64,000 bases of DNA from UBA8296 sp031581145 (GTDB lineage Bacteria > Bacteroidota > Rhodothermia > Balneolales > Balneolaceae), in the NCBI GenBank assembly GCA_031581145.1, contig JAVLBP010000003.1, forward strand, positions 68,754-132,753, read 5' to 3'. Below the pieces are notes generated by a model. That model saw nothing but the letters and a program-made list of their open reading frames with translations, was not told the origin of the DNA and did no database searches. Of this stretch, positions 1 through 9,938 are shown piece after piece. Numbering within the stretch: position 1 is the first letter of the stretch; the number at the start of each line of letters is the position of its first letter. The position numbers and the translations under genes were made by a program.

Positions 1-282
1 AGCCGTTGTTTGAAAGGCTTCAATTGTGAAGTCAATCTCGGTATTTTGGTACCCGATGTAAGACACGATCAAAACGTGTTCACCCGCTGGCAGTCCAGAT
101 AGGCGAAATTCTCCAAATTGATTCGCTGAGGTTCCAAATGTTGTGCCTTCAACTTGAACGGTAGCTCCCGGAAGAGCTAAGTTACTCTCGCTATCAAGTA
201 CAACACCTGTAAGTTGCCCTGTTTGGGCATAAGAAAGAGCTCCAAAAAAGAGAGCCAAAAGCGTAGTAGCTAAGGTTTTCAT
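1..282 (-). CDS. TonB-dependent receptor, N-terminal fragment (cut by window edge)
   Basis: The first 94 codons of a minus-strand gene starting at ATG 280-282. A signal peptide (MKTLATTLLALFFGALSYA) is followed at once by a CarboxypepD-regulatory-like beta-sandwich (TGVVLDSESN, LPGATVQVEGTTFGTSANQFG, LIVSYIGYQN), the usual N-terminal domain of SusC/CirA-type outer-membrane receptors in Bacteroidota. The plug and barrel would lie beyond base 1, so the substrate cannot be judged. The call rests on the domain and its context; other secreted proteins also carry this domain. It is divergent from the UspA gene across about 250 non-coding bases in which I see no convincing promoter or terminator. 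Confidence 0.8.
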   Translation of the reverse strand, partial: MKTLATTLLALFFGALSYAQTGQLTGVVLDSESNLALPGATVQVEGTTFGTSANQFGEFRLSGLPAGEHVLIVSYIGYQNTEIDFTIEAFQTTA

Positions 283-529
283 GGTAAGTTTGAGCGTTAA
301 TTAAGTGTTTTAACATATTGGTGCTAGTTATGTCGAAATGATACCCCCTCTAAGTATATTTAACGTAACGCTAATGTTACCTTTTGATTAACACTGTATG
401 TGCATTTGGAGTCGTTTTCTGTTAGCTTATGTAGACATATAGGCGTACAAATACTCGCCTGTTTTGCAGTGAGATTTATCTGCATTAACGCTGTTTGCTG
501 AACGTCACCAAATCTGTGGGAGGATGATT

Positions 530-1516
530 ATGGACTCAACTATTCAAAAAATTCTAGTACCAACAGACTTTTCGAAAAGTTCTGAAAAAGCCTATATCGT
601 GGCTGCGAATCTAGCTAAAACCTATGGAGCGACGGTCGACTTCCTTCACATTATCCCAACGCTGAAGTATTTCAGGGAGAGTGTGAACAAGATGGGGATT
701 CCCTTTGATATGGATCAGGAATTTTACCCACAAGCTCAACGAGATGCCAAGCATCGGATGGAACAAGCAATACAAGATTATTTAAAAGAAGAGCATCGTG
801 GGGAGCTCTATACAGCTATTGAACCTCGAGCAGCGGGAGCGATTGCTCAATTTGCAGATAAGCATGGTCATGATATTGTGGTCGTTGGTGAGCGAGGCGC
901 AGGAGAAACACACTGGTTTAGAGGGTCTACGACAGAAAAGTTGATTCGCCAAGCCAAAGTCCCTGTATTTGCTGTCGATGAGTCCTTCCAAATCGAGTCT
1001 ATCAAAAAGATTCTGGTCCCAACGGATGGAAGTCATTTGTCCCTACAAGCGCTGAGAATGGCCTTACCCCTAGCGGTGACGTTTAAAGCATCTATTGAGT
1101 TATTTCATGTCCTTGAGCTCTATGGTGTATCGTGGGATGATGTACCTCGACAGCCTGATCAAGACGAGGAGAGTCATGCACGCATTGCCATACTGCATCA
1201 AATCACCTCACTGCTAGATAAATATGAAGCCTTAAAAGGGGTAAGCTTCGCGAAATCATCAGAGACTGAGCCACTCTCCTTTGGGTTAAGTATGGGGTCA
1301 GATACGGTCTCCGTACCGTGTGACTTGAATGTGGCGCGTGGGGTTTCTGCTCACTACGAAATCGAACGTGAGGCGGTGGATGCTGCCGACATGGTCATCA
1401 TGGCAACGCATGGACACAGTGGACTTGCACACTTAATTCTAGGCTCAACAGCTGAAAAAGTAGCCCAATACGTTAAGAAGCCGGTTCTGACCGTTCGACC
1501 CGAAGGACTTGAATAA
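530..1516 (+). CDS. Universal stress protein with two tandem UspA domains
   Basis: A 328-residue cytoplasmic protein built of two UspA folds. Repeat 1 opens with KILVPTDFS and closes with the nucleotide-binding pattern VVGERGAGETHWFRGSTTEKL; repeat 2 opens with KILVPTDGS and closes with ATHGHSGLAHLILGSTAEKV. Both keep the G-x2-G-x9-GS/T signature of ATP-binding members, so ATP binding is likely though not shown. I place the start at ATG 530 because GGAGG (519-523) lies six bases upstream; the in-frame ATG at 524 would abut that site. The 3' end overlaps the convergent DUF368 gene by 44 nt. The ligand and the stress response it serves are unknown. Confidence 0.9.
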   Translation: MDSTIQKILVPTDFSKSSEKAYIVAANLAKTYGATVDFLHIIPTLKYFRESVNKMGIPFDMDQEFYPQAQRDAKHRMEQAIQDYLKEEHRGELYTAIEPRAAGAIAQFADKHGHDIVVVGERGAGETHWFRGSTTEKLIRQAKVPVFAVDESFQIESIKKILVPTDGSHLSLQALRMALPLAVTFKASIELFHVLELYGVSWDDVPRQPDQDEESHARIAILHQITSLLDKYEALKGVSFAKSSETEPLSFGLSMGSDTVSVPCDLNVARGVSAHYEIEREAVDAADMVIMATHGHSGLAHLILGSTAEKVAQYVKKPVLTVRPEGLE

Positions 1517-2576
1517 GCGTCGTCAAAGCAAGCCCTGCGAGCATACCTCCCAGCCCTTGCCATGGATTCGTCTCATTTGTAGGCCAAAAAGGACCCTTGG
1601 CCGTCATTTTTCTAGATACTTCTTCAATACGTGTCCTTGAATCACCTTTTCTTTCTTGAGATGTCTGATCCGTACTACGTTCGGTTTGTGGAGCAATCCT
1701 GCGAAATGTCATGGCATAAGGGTCGATGGTTTGCTCCTGGAGCTCTAGCACCAACGGATCTTGGCTAGAAACCGTAAAGGTTTCCTCCACAGTTTCTGTA
1801 ATCACACGTTCCTGCCACGGCCATAATACCACTAGAGACCCAATCAAAAAGCCAATCAATGTCATCATGGTCGGATGATGAGCCCGCTGAAGTAACCAAC
1901 TCAAAAAGCGTGCAAATAATGCCAGTCCTAGTGCAGCCCCTAAACCAAAAGGGATGAGTGCCGCTAGCGCATCCATGGTAAAAGGGCCCCCTAAATCGCC
2001 AATTTTTGATAGGATGAACTCATATTTTTTGAGCACAAGCAAAATGTAGGACCCAGAGATTCCGGGTAGAATCATGGCACAGATGGCCACCGAGCCACTC
2101 AAAAATAAAAACCAGAGCTCATCGGGCGTGTCGGCAGGCACGGAAGTCACCACAAATCCACCAAAGACAGCACCTCCCAAAACGAATAGTACGTGCCACC
2201 ATCTACGTTCTTTGCGAGGAATACCAACTAAAATGATGGCAATAGAGCCCACGATGAGTCCAAAAAAGACGCCATAGACAAGCTCAGGATGGCTCATCAT
2301 ATATCGTGGAAGCGGAAAGATCTTGGTAAAAAAGGCAATCGCTGAGACGATACCTGATCCTAATAATCCAAGAAAGACCCAATCAACACGCCGAAAAGCA
2401 TCTGCCCAACGCAACTTGAGCACATCCTGGGCAAAGGCAAGATTAAACGACTTGATGGCTGCAAGAAGGGGGGCATAAATCCCCGTAATCAGGGCCATGG
2501 TGCCACCACTTACACCCGGAACAATGTCCGCTGCCCCCATTAAAAACCCCTTGAGGGCAAGAACAAGCCGTTTCAC
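1473..2576 (-). CDS. DUF368 polytopic membrane protein (undecaprenyl-phosphate translocase family)
   Basis: A 367-residue membrane protein with the family N-terminus FLMGAADIVPGVSGGTMALI and a second re-entrant-like motif MILPGISGSYILLVLKKYE. DUF368 members have been linked to recycling of undecaprenyl phosphate across the inner membrane; that function is family knowledge, not visible here. The start is GTG 2574-2576, with AGGAGG (2588-2593) about 11 nt upstream. A hydrophilic stretch of roughly 75 residues (about 265-335, with TERSTDQTSQERKGDSRTRI) separates the last membrane segment from the rest; I would expect a shorter loop in this family. It follows the metalloprotease gene by 18 nt, and its 3' end runs 44 nt into the convergent UspA gene. 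Confidence 0.88.
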   Translation of the reverse strand: MKRLVLALKGFLMGAADIVPGVSGGTMALITGIYAPLLAAIKSFNLAFAQDVLKLRWADAFRRVDWVFLGLLGSGIVSAIAFFTKIFPLPRYMMSHPELVYGVFFGLIVGSIAIILVGIPRKERRWWHVLFVLGGAVFGGFVVTSVPADTPDELWFLFLSGSVAICAMILPGISGSYILLVLKKYEFILSKIGDLGGPFTMDALAALIPFGLGAALGLALFARFLSWLLQRAHHPTMMTLIGFLIGSLVVLWPWQERVITETVEETFTVSSQDPLVLELQEQTIDPYAMTFRRIAPQTERSTDQTSQERKGDSRTRIEEVSRKMTAKGPFWPTNETNPWQGLGGMLAGLALTTLIQVLRVERSEPAS

Positions 2577-2594
2577 GCTACGTCGTACCTCCTA

Positions 2595-5087
2595 TCAGTC
2601 TGGATCTAAAATGAGGTCAATACGCTCAGATAGATCATTCAAATGAGCTCTGGTCATCCGGTCACCTGTATTAGACGAGGCACGATCTACTTGAGACTTC
2701 AAGGTCGTTAATTGCTCACGCACCATAGGTCGAATATCTGATTGACTCACATCCACGGGGGTGTATCCATAGTAATCTCTAAACGCCGCTGGAATAGGTT
2801 GCACCTCTTCGGTCATCAGCTCTTCCATATGCTCAACAAAAGCTCGCTGAAGGGCTCTACGGTGCACATCCACAGCGCGACCACGGTTGAGCTCCGTGAA
2901 GACTCCACCACGCACGTCGTCCATCAGCTCTATCGCCGTGAACGTGTCTTCAGAACGGCGTTCGTAGTCAATGAGACGAGCCAAACGTTGAGGGTCCAAC
3001 ACTTGGGTTAGCACACTAGCCTGGCGAGCACGGAATGCCTCCACCACGGATGCTTGATTGAATAGCGCAAAAAGTTCCTCATTTAGTGCCCATGTGGGGG
3101 AGCTAAACGCATGCTCATTTAGGAAATCAACGGCGCGCTGTTGAGTCTCTTTTTCAACAGGCTCATAGACAACACCCTCTTGACCTTTCACTTTATCGTT
3201 CTCATAGACGCCACCAACATTGGCCAACACATGGCCCATGTAACGTCCCCATTGGGAGATTACTTGGCCATACAACTCCTCAAGCTCTTCGTACGTATCA
3301 CGCTCATCGGTGGTCCAATCATTCAAATTTTCAAGGATGACCTCAAGATTTTTGAGTCCAAGCTCTGAAGCGTACATCGCATCATCGCCTAGGTCCTCAT
3401 TTTGTGAACGAGGATCTATTTTTGAGGCTGTTTGGCGGCCATAAAAGAACCGGGGGTCATCGGCTCTTTCCTCCACCCATCCATCTAATATGTCTTCTTG
3501 TTCCTCAACAGACATATCCCCAAAATAGGTGTAACCCCACTTCACGGACCACTCGTCGTACTCCCCAATTTTGGGGTGGAACTGCGTCACTCCATCACCA
3601 GGCTGCGCGATATAGTTAAATCGCGCATAATCCATCAAGGTAGGGGCTGTTCCATGATTGCTTGTGAACGAAGGCGACCGCAATGAATCTACTGGATAGG
3701 CATAACTCGAGCCGTAGTTGTGCGGTAACCCAAGCGTATGACCCACTTCGTGTGCAGACACAAAACGGATCAATTCACCCATCACTTCATCATCAAACTC
3801 CGCACTACGAGCCTCAGGGTTGGCCGCAGCGGTTTGTACAAAATACCAGTTGCGAAGGAGGTTCATCACATTATGATACCATCCAATATCACTTTCGAGG
3901 ATCTGGCCAGAACGTGGATCATGGACATGGGGCCCGTAGGCGTTTTGAACAGGTGAGGCGAAGTAGCGAATCACACTGTAGCGAACATCTTCTGGACTAA
4001 ACTCTGGATCTTCTTCCGGTGTTGGAGGGTCTTTGGCCATAATGGCATTCTTAAAACCCGCAGCTTCAAATGCTTTTTGCCAATCATCTACCCCTTGCTT
4101 GAGATAGGGTCTCCACTTTTCGGGTGTTGCTGGATCGATATAATAGACGATAGGCTCAACGGGTTCCACCAACTCCCCTCGCATATACGCCTCGGGGTCT
4201 TTGGGTACCAGTTTCCACCGAGTAATGTAGCTCACCTCTTCCGCTTCTTGATTATCGAGCCCATAATCGGTCATCGATACAGAGAAATACCCAACGCGGG
4301 CGTCCGTTTCTCGTGTCTGGTAGGGTTCCTCAGGAAGTAACACCATACTGTGATTCACTTCAAGGGTGATGCTTCCAATGTCGCTGTTGGATGGAGGGTT
4401 GCCTGCATTGTATGTCATGACGTGACGGGCCTCGACATTTTCAGGATAACTGCGGATATCCTCAATGAAGCTTCGGTCACTATCCAAACGGCGAACTTGA
4501 TATGCTTTGCGACGCCCTTCTTGCAAACCAATGGCAGGGACATCTTCGGCAAACAGTGGAGTCGCATTAATGACAACACCTGAGCTATCCTTACCAAGCG
4601 ATTCGATGTCAAAACTTAGGATAATAGGCTCAAGGTTGGAATTTTGAACCGCTTTGAAGATGGGCTGGTCTTCGCTAGCCATATTCTCATAAGACTTGCG
4701 GCGAAGGAATATTTTGTCTCCTTTGCGCTCCCAAACGATGACTTGGGTATTATTTTTCTCTCCACCATACCCAATGCTTGAAGCCGTGCGAGCGATTCGA
4801 GAGACAAGCAACATATCACGACCCAACATCTGCTCTGGGATTTCGTAATAGTATTCATCATCCTTGGAATGGACATGGAAGAGCCCTTCATCCGTCTCCA
4901 TATCGTCCGTAATGACTTTATCATAGGCTTTCATCCCATCCTTGTCCGCAGAGCGGGAAGAAGAGGGCGGCGTTGTCGAGTTGTTTTCTGCCTTATCAGT
5001 CGAAATGTTCAACATCGAACATCCTTGAGCGACAAAAAGGAGTACCACACCCCAGATGAGTGAGGAACGGGTCATGTGTCGTTTCAT
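2595..5087 (-). CDS. DUF5117/DUF5118-type zinc metalloprotease lipoprotein
   Basis: An 830-residue envelope protein. The N-terminus (MKRHMTRSSLIWGVVLLFVA, then QGC) is a lipoprotein signal with the lipidated Cys near residue 23. The middle holds a metzincin-like zinc site HEVGHTLGLPH (H446, E447, H450, H456), followed by a LMDYARFNY stretch that may be the Met-turn. Length and architecture match the DUF5117-DUF4953 zinc-dependent metalloproteases common in Bacteroidota; substrates are unknown. I start at ATG 5085-5087 rather than the in-frame TTG nine codons upstream, because the signal peptide then begins normally. No Shine-Dalgarno is visible. It lies between glyQS and DUF368 on the same strand. 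Confidence 0.87.
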   Translation of the reverse strand: MKRHMTRSSLIWGVVLLFVAQGCSMLNISTDKAENNSTTPPSSSRSADKDGMKAYDKVITDDMETDEGLFHVHSKDDEYYYEIPEQMLGRDMLLVSRIARTASSIGYGGEKNNTQVIVWERKGDKIFLRRKSYENMASEDQPIFKAVQNSNLEPIILSFDIESLGKDSSGVVINATPLFAEDVPAIGLQEGRRKAYQVRRLDSDRSFIEDIRSYPENVEARHVMTYNAGNPPSNSDIGSITLEVNHSMVLLPEEPYQTRETDARVGYFSVSMTDYGLDNQEAEEVSYITRWKLVPKDPEAYMRGELVEPVEPIVYYIDPATPEKWRPYLKQGVDDWQKAFEAAGFKNAIMAKDPPTPEEDPEFSPEDVRYSVIRYFASPVQNAYGPHVHDPRSGQILESDIGWYHNVMNLLRNWYFVQTAAANPEARSAEFDDEVMGELIRFVSAHEVGHTLGLPHNYGSSYAYPVDSLRSPSFTSNHGTAPTLMDYARFNYIAQPGDGVTQFHPKIGEYDEWSVKWGYTYFGDMSVEEQEDILDGWVEERADDPRFFYGRQTASKIDPRSQNEDLGDDAMYASELGLKNLEVILENLNDWTTDERDTYEELEELYGQVISQWGRYMGHVLANVGGVYENDKVKGQEGVVYEPVEKETQQRAVDFLNEHAFSSPTWALNEELFALFNQASVVEAFRARQASVLTQVLDPQRLARLIDYERRSEDTFTAIELMDDVRGGVFTELNRGRAVDVHRRALQRAFVEHMEELMTEEVQPIPAAFRDYYGYTPVDVSQSDIRPMVREQLTTLKSQVDRASSNTGDRMTRAHLNDLSERIDLILDPD

Positions 5088-5155
5088 AGTGAGAGAGGTT
5101 ATGCTAGTGTACAATTAGACAGGAAAGCTACGCAAAGTGGTCACATTTCCAAATG

Positions 5156-6613
5156 TTAAGGCGCCCAGGTATCCATCTTTTGACGAAGCACAGAAGGCAC
5201 TTGATCCATGGAGACTCGCGTCTGTTGCATGGTGTCTCGATCTCGAATGGTAACGGTTTGATCTTCTAGCCCATCAAAATCGACCGTAACACAATACGGC
5301 GTGCCAATCTCATCTAATCGTCGATACCGTTTGCCAATCGACCCACTGGCATCCTTCAGCACTGTAAAATGGTCGCTCAGAGTTGCTTCTAGTTTAGATG
5401 CCACCTCTTGCAATTCGGGTTTCTTGACAAGAGGAAAGATCCCCACCTGAATCGGCGCAAGTGCAGGGTGCATTTTTAGAACGGTTCGCACTTCACCATC
5501 CACTTCCTCTTCACGATAGGCGTCACACAATACCATCAACATGCAACGATCCAGTCCAATGGAGGTTTCAATGACATACGGAATAAACTTGGACTGCGTT
5601 GCCTGATCGAAGACATCCATCTTTTTACCTGAAAACTCTTGATGGCGTGTCATATCAAAGTCGGTCCGATTGTGCACCCCTTCCACCTCTTGCCAGCCAA
5701 TCGGGAATTGATAGTGAATATCAGCCGCCGCACGAGCATAATGGGCTAGTTTATCCTCTGGGTGTGGCGCCACGCGCAAATGTTCCTTGCGAATACCGAG
5801 TCCGAGATGCCAATTCATCCGTTTCTCAAGCCATGCATCGTAGGCTTCTTCATCCGTGCCAGGAGCTACAAAATATTGCATCTCCATCTGCTCAAATTCC
5901 CTCATACGGAAAACAAATTGCCGGGCAACGACCTCGTTACGAAACGCTTTTCCGATTTGCGCAATCCCAAACGGGATCGACACTCGACTGGTGTCCATCA
6001 CATTCTTCATGTTTACAAAGATTCCCTGCGCTGTTTCTGGTCGCAAATAAATCCCATCATTGTCCCCTGCAGCAGCCACTGCACCAAATTGCGTTTTAAA
6101 CATCAGATTAAACTGACGCACGGCCGTCCAATCAAAGGCTCCTGAATCGGGGGATTTGATTTGATACTCGTGAATAATGTCTTCTAAATCCTCGCATAAT
6201 CCTTTGCGGGATCCTGCCGTATCGAGTGCTTCTTGAACCTTGGCTGCTTGATCATGCTTGCCATCTTTTTCAAGCTTTGTGATAAGGCCTTCGATTAAGT
6301 GATCTGCTCGATATCTTCTTTTGGATTGTTTGTCGTCAATCATGGGATCATTAAAGCCGTCGACATGACCACTAGCCTCCCACACTTTAGGATGCATAAA
6401 AATCGAGGCATCAAGTCCAACAATATTAGCATGCTTCCGCGTCATCGCCTTCCACCAATGATCACGGATGTTTCGGCGAAGCTCCACACCCATCGGGCCA
6501 TAATCATAGACAGCGCCAAGCCCTCCATAGATTTCGGAGGAGGGGTAAATAAACCCTCTTGCTTTGCTTAGTGAAACGATTTTATCGAGTTGTTGGAGGT
6601 GTTCGATCGACAT
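5156..6613 (-). CDS. glyQS: Glycine--tRNA ligase, single-chain dimeric type
   Basis: Class II aminoacyl-tRNA synthetase of 485 residues that charges tRNA-Gly with glycine. Visible landmarks are the N-terminal YGPMGVELRRNIRDHWWKAM, motif 2 region FRNEVVARQFVFRMREFEQM, and a C-terminal anticodon-binding domain (PIQVGIFPLVKK, SIGKRYRRLDEIGTPYCVTV). This is the alpha2 form typical of Bacteroidota, not the alpha2beta2 GlyQ/GlyS enzyme. Start ATG 6611-6613. It is divergent from asd across 56 nt, which must hold both promoters. Confidence 0.95.
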   Translation of the reverse strand: MSIEHLQQLDKIVSLSKARGFIYPSSEIYGGLGAVYDYGPMGVELRRNIRDHWWKAMTRKHANIVGLDASIFMHPKVWEASGHVDGFNDPMIDDKQSKRRYRADHLIEGLITKLEKDGKHDQAAKVQEALDTAGSRKGLCEDLEDIIHEYQIKSPDSGAFDWTAVRQFNLMFKTQFGAVAAAGDNDGIYLRPETAQGIFVNMKNVMDTSRVSIPFGIAQIGKAFRNEVVARQFVFRMREFEQMEMQYFVAPGTDEEAYDAWLEKRMNWHLGLGIRKEHLRVAPHPEDKLAHYARAAADIHYQFPIGWQEVEGVHNRTDFDMTRHQEFSGKKMDVFDQATQSKFIPYVIETSIGLDRCMLMVLCDAYREEEVDGEVRTVLKMHPALAPIQVGIFPLVKKPELQEVASKLEATLSDHFTVLKDASGSIGKRYRRLDEIGTPYCVTVDFDGLEDQTVTIRDRDTMQQTRVSMDQVPSVLRQKMDTWAP

Positions 6614-6669
6614 AAAAAAGCCTTATACTCAACTGTTTATAATTATGAATGGAATGAAAGATAGGCAAA

Positions 6670-7680
6670 ATGAAACCTTCTAAAGTAGGGGTCTTAGGAG
6701 CTACGGGGGCTGTTGGGCAGATGTTTTGCCGTATGTTGGAACACCACCCATGGTTTGAGGTTGCGGTCGTTGGAGCCTCTGAGAACTCCTCTGGAAAGCC
6801 CTATCATGAGGCCGCAACGTGGCGTATGGACTCGCCGATGCCTTCTGGCGTTGCCAACTTAACGGTTCAACCCTGCATTCCAGAAGCGTTTGATGAGGTC
6901 GATCTTGTATTTTCAGGGTTAGATTCAACAGCCGCTGAGCAGACGGAGCTAGCTTTTGCTGAGGCTGGATGTACCGTTGTCTCCAATGCAAGTGCTCATC
7001 GTATGCACCCAGACGTACCTCTAGTCGTGCCCGAGGTGAATGGAGATGTGCTGCATTCACTATCTCAACCATGGAGTGGACGGCTTGTGACCAATCCTAA
7101 TTGTGTGGTGATCCCACTGGTAATGGTGTTGAAACCCTTGGTGGATAGGTTTGATGTGCGCTCTGTGCATGTGACATCCATGCAGGCCTTGTCTGGCGCT
7201 GGGTATCCTGGCGTATCTGCGATGGATAGTACGGGCAATATTCTCCCCTTTATCCCCGGAGAAGAACCCAAAATTGAAGCAGAACCTCTCAAAATCCTTG
7301 GCCGAGCCTTTGCGATTCGATCAACAGCCGTTAGAGTCCCTGTAAGACATGGCCATCTGCTAAGTATCGATCTTGGATTTGAAGGCAATACACCCTCTGT
7401 GACGGAGGTGTCTGCGTTATTGCAAACATTTGAAACACCATCTTGGATGAGAGAGTGTCCAAGTGCCCTAGACCAGGTGCTCAAGGTTTATGATGACCCT
7501 ATGCACCCTCAGCCTCGGTTGGTTGAACAAGATGGACAGGGCATGGCTGTCCATGTGGGTCGAATTCGTGGCGAAGATCCTATGGGAATATCGTTGATGG
7601 CTTTAGGGCATAATACGATCAGAGGTGCTGTGGGATGTGCCTTGTTGAATGCTGAAGTGCTTGCACTGCAGAGCAGTTAG
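6670..7680 (+). CDS. asd: Aspartate-semialdehyde dehydrogenase
   Basis: A 336-residue NADP-dependent enzyme that reduces 4-aspartyl phosphate to aspartate semialdehyde for lysine, diaminopimelate, threonine and methionine synthesis. Rossmann motif GVLGATGAVGQMF is at residues 7-19, the catalytic Cys145 sits in TNPNCVVIPL, and the catalytic His is probably H229 in RVPVRHGHL. The sequence GYPGVSAMDSTGNILPFIPG is typical of the family branch shared by archaea and many Bacteroidota. It is monocistronic as far as can be seen: a candidate terminator follows at 7746-7772. Confidence 0.93.
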   Translation: MKPSKVGVLGATGAVGQMFCRMLEHHPWFEVAVVGASENSSGKPYHEAATWRMDSPMPSGVANLTVQPCIPEAFDEVDLVFSGLDSTAAEQTELAFAEAGCTVVSNASAHRMHPDVPLVVPEVNGDVLHSLSQPWSGRLVTNPNCVVIPLVMVLKPLVDRFDVRSVHVTSMQALSGAGYPGVSAMDSTGNILPFIPGEEPKIEAEPLKILGRAFAIRSTAVRVPVRHGHLLSIDLGFEGNTPSVTEVSALLQTFETPSWMRECPSALDQVLKVYDDPMHPQPRLVEQDGQGMAVHVGRIRGEDPMGISLMALGHNTIRGAVGCALLNAEVLALQSS

Positions 7681-7745
7681 ATACGCTAGCGGTGAAATTG
7701 GCGCGTATTGTGAATTTGGTGCCATGTTAAGCCACGATAAGGTCG

Positions 7746-7772
7746 AGTTCACGGCCGAGTGAAACTTTTTTT
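7746..7772 (+). terminator. Candidate rho-independent terminator after asd
   Basis: AGTTCAC (7746-7752) pairs with GTGAAACT (7759-7766) with one bulged base around a 6-nt loop, and seven T residues follow (7766-7772). It lies 66 nt after the asd stop and 45 nt before the next gene on the same strand. The stem is short, so confidence is moderate. Confidence 0.45.
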
Positions 7773-7817
7773 GCGTCGAGTGTAAGGAATGGGTGTGCTG
7801 TGGTTCTGTAAAGGACG

Positions 7818-9938
7818 ATGGTACATAAAGATCAAAAACGCCAGGAACGTCGATCCTGGATATTCCTTCATTCGATAGCCTGGGTGGAAAGCCCAGGCTG
7901 TTGTTCTGGGCTGGGCCAACGACCTTTCCCTTATGGTTGGAAGCTCCTTTTTTGTTTGTGGGCTGTTTGTTGGGGGTGGTTTGGATTTCCATATTGTAGC
8001 AGTGTGGTGAACGCGCACCCTCAGCAAGCAGAAACAAGCTGGAGTCATGCATTTGAGGGGGATAATTGGCCAAACCATGCAGTCTGGACAGGTGATCTGG
8101 GTGATTTCGACATTGTCGAGTCAAATTTACCAGGAGCGCTTGACCCTAGTGCACTACAACTTGTTGGGGATGAATCGGGTAGATCTATTCTTTCCCGGCG
8201 GCAGAAAAGTAGTTTTGGCACATGGTCTTTTATTATTGAGCAACGCTTTGTGAGTTCCTCAGTCAACAGGCATCGTGTCATGCTGTTTGTAGACGATTCA
8301 CTGACTCAAGCGTCCATCAATGGGTATGGAATCTCAACCGGCGGCTCGGGAGAGGACCGACGTTTTAGCCTTTTTCGACTGGATCATGGTGATGAGCAGA
8401 CAGTGCTATCTCACCCTTTGGAAGCCATTGAAGGTGTCTATCGAGTGATAGTCACACGCGATGATCAGTTTACATGGACCCTGGAAGTACATGACCTTAC
8501 CCCAACTCGCGCCCCAGGAGAAGGTTCTGGAGAAAAGGTTAAGCGTATAGACCCAACCCATACAGAGGCACGATTCTTTGGCATTCGATTTCGGTATACA
8601 TCGACAAGGCGAAAAAAAACAACACTAGATGACCTCATGTTTGTGCAAGGAGATATTCCACCGTCAGTGGTCGTCGATACAGAGGCACCCGTAATTAGCG
8701 CGCTTCATTACGGGCTAACAACTCCTGATACATTGTTTATTGTTGCTTCAGAGCCACTGGATCAATCGGCACTCATCATAAACAACGCTACCTCTTTATC
8801 TCGCGCAATCAGATATAACGACCTCGTTTGGAGCCTACCCATTGACGATCTCGGGGTTTGGGCACCATCGTCCGACCCGCTAAGAATTGAACAATTACGT
8901 GACTGGGCAGGCAATCAATCAACAGATGTAGTTGCTCCAACTCCTTCTCGGTATCCAACTCCTGGGGATGTTGTGATCACAGAAGCCATGATTCGACCTT
9001 TAAGGGATGATTACGACGGCCAGCCAAATCAATCCCAGTATCTAGAGATTTACAATCAGACCCATGAATCGTTATGGATACCCTCCATTCGATTTCATTT
9101 GGGTTGGAAAGAAAATGGAGAGGCGTCTTGGAAGGAGGTCCGCTGTGTATCATGCCCCAACCTTCAAGGGTTTGTCTCTAACCAACTCCCAGCAAACTCC
9201 TATGGTTTAATCTTCCCCGAACCTACGGAAGGCGTCGATGTTGCCCAAAGTCGTGTAGCAAAGGCGCATGGGGAACTACCTCTGTCCATTCCCTTTTGGC
9301 AGGTGGATGCAAAAACACTGGGGTTTCGGTCCACAGAAAACCAACTGTATCTAGCAGTTCAATTTCAAGACAGAATCACTCATGTCATAGACTCTGTTCG
9401 ATTGTCGGAACAAAGTCACCACCCACTGGTTCCCTCAACAAAGGGGCTCTCTTTGGAACGCATTGCTAGCTCGAACCCAATGCCTCAAATAAAACAAGAT
9501 GAAGAGGCTTGGCATTATCTACATGGGTGGAATCTAGATCATTGGGTGTCAAGCGCCCATCCATCTGGTGGTACGCCAGGCCAAGTAAATCAATCGCAGA
9601 GTAATCAAGCTCAAGACTCATGGGAGTCATGGGTGAGACTTTCACCCAAACGTTTTTCGCCGAACAGGGATGGGCTCAATGACATTCTTCGTATCGAATA
9701 CAAGCTTCCAAGTCCAGACTATCTACTAGAAGCGACTCTTTTTACAACCCAGGGTGTTCCAATTGTCCATCTTACACGTGGACAATTGGCAGGATCCAGA
9801 GGTGAATTAACGTGGAGAGGATGGATGGAAGATGGCACGGTCGTCCCCGCAGGACTCTATCTTTTGCATGTCCGCGCTTTTGGAAGCACGCAATCCAAGC
9901 CCAAATCCATCACGAGGGCTGTGGGTGTGTATCGTTAG
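7818..9938 (+). CDS. Secreted protein with lamin-tail-like and C-terminal FlgD/CHU_C-like Ig domain
   Basis: A 706-residue exported protein. The hydrophobic signal (about residues 42-66, ending CSSVVNA) is preceded by an unusually long 40-residue N-region; AAAGGA just before ATG 7818 supports this start. Residues about 80-300 look like a beta-sandwich followed by an Ig-like segment (VISALHYGLTTPDTLFIVAS). At about 385-500, PGDVVITEAMIRPLRDD and YLEIYNQTHESLWI resemble a lamin-tail domain. The C-terminus (RFSPNRDGLNDILRIEYKL ... WRGWMEDGTVVPAGLYLLHV) matches FlgD-like / CHU_C-type domains, which often serve as type IX secretion or surface-attachment signals in Bacteroidota; that role is inferred. 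The 3' end overlaps the convergent decarboxylase gene by 29 nt. Ligand and function are unknown. Confidence 0.75.
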   Translation: MVHKDQKRQERRSWIFLHSIAWVESPGCCSGLGQRPFPYGWKLLFCLWAVCWGWFGFPYCSSVVNAHPQQAETSWSHAFEGDNWPNHAVWTGDLGDFDIVESNLPGALDPSALQLVGDESGRSILSRRQKSSFGTWSFIIEQRFVSSSVNRHRVMLFVDDSLTQASINGYGISTGGSGEDRRFSLFRLDHGDEQTVLSHPLEAIEGVYRVIVTRDDQFTWTLEVHDLTPTRAPGEGSGEKVKRIDPTHTEARFFGIRFRYTSTRRKKTTLDDLMFVQGDIPPSVVVDTEAPVISALHYGLTTPDTLFIVASEPLDQSALIINNATSLSRAIRYNDLVWSLPIDDLGVWAPSSDPLRIEQLRDWAGNQSTDVVAPTPSRYPTPGDVVITEAMIRPLRDDYDGQPNQSQYLEIYNQTHESLWIPSIRFHLGWKENGEASWKEVRCVSCPNLQGFVSNQLPANSYGLIFPEPTEGVDVAQSRVAKAHGELPLSIPFWQVDAKTLGFRSTENQLYLAVQFQDRITHVIDSVRLSEQSHHPLVPSTKGLSLERIASSNPMPQIKQDEEAWHYLHGWNLDHWVSSAHPSGGTPGQVNQSQSNQAQDSWESWVRLSPKRFSPNRDGLNDILRIEYKLPSPDYLLEATLFTTQGVPIVHLTRGQLAGSRGELTWRGWMEDGTVVPAGLYLLHVRAFGSTQSKPKSITRAVGVYR

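Noticed and set aside
3683..4000. Plus-strand reading frames of 60-170 codons inside the metalloprotease, glyQS and other genes
   Set aside because: They are antisense or shifted shadows of well-supported genes, without family motifs or ribosome sites.
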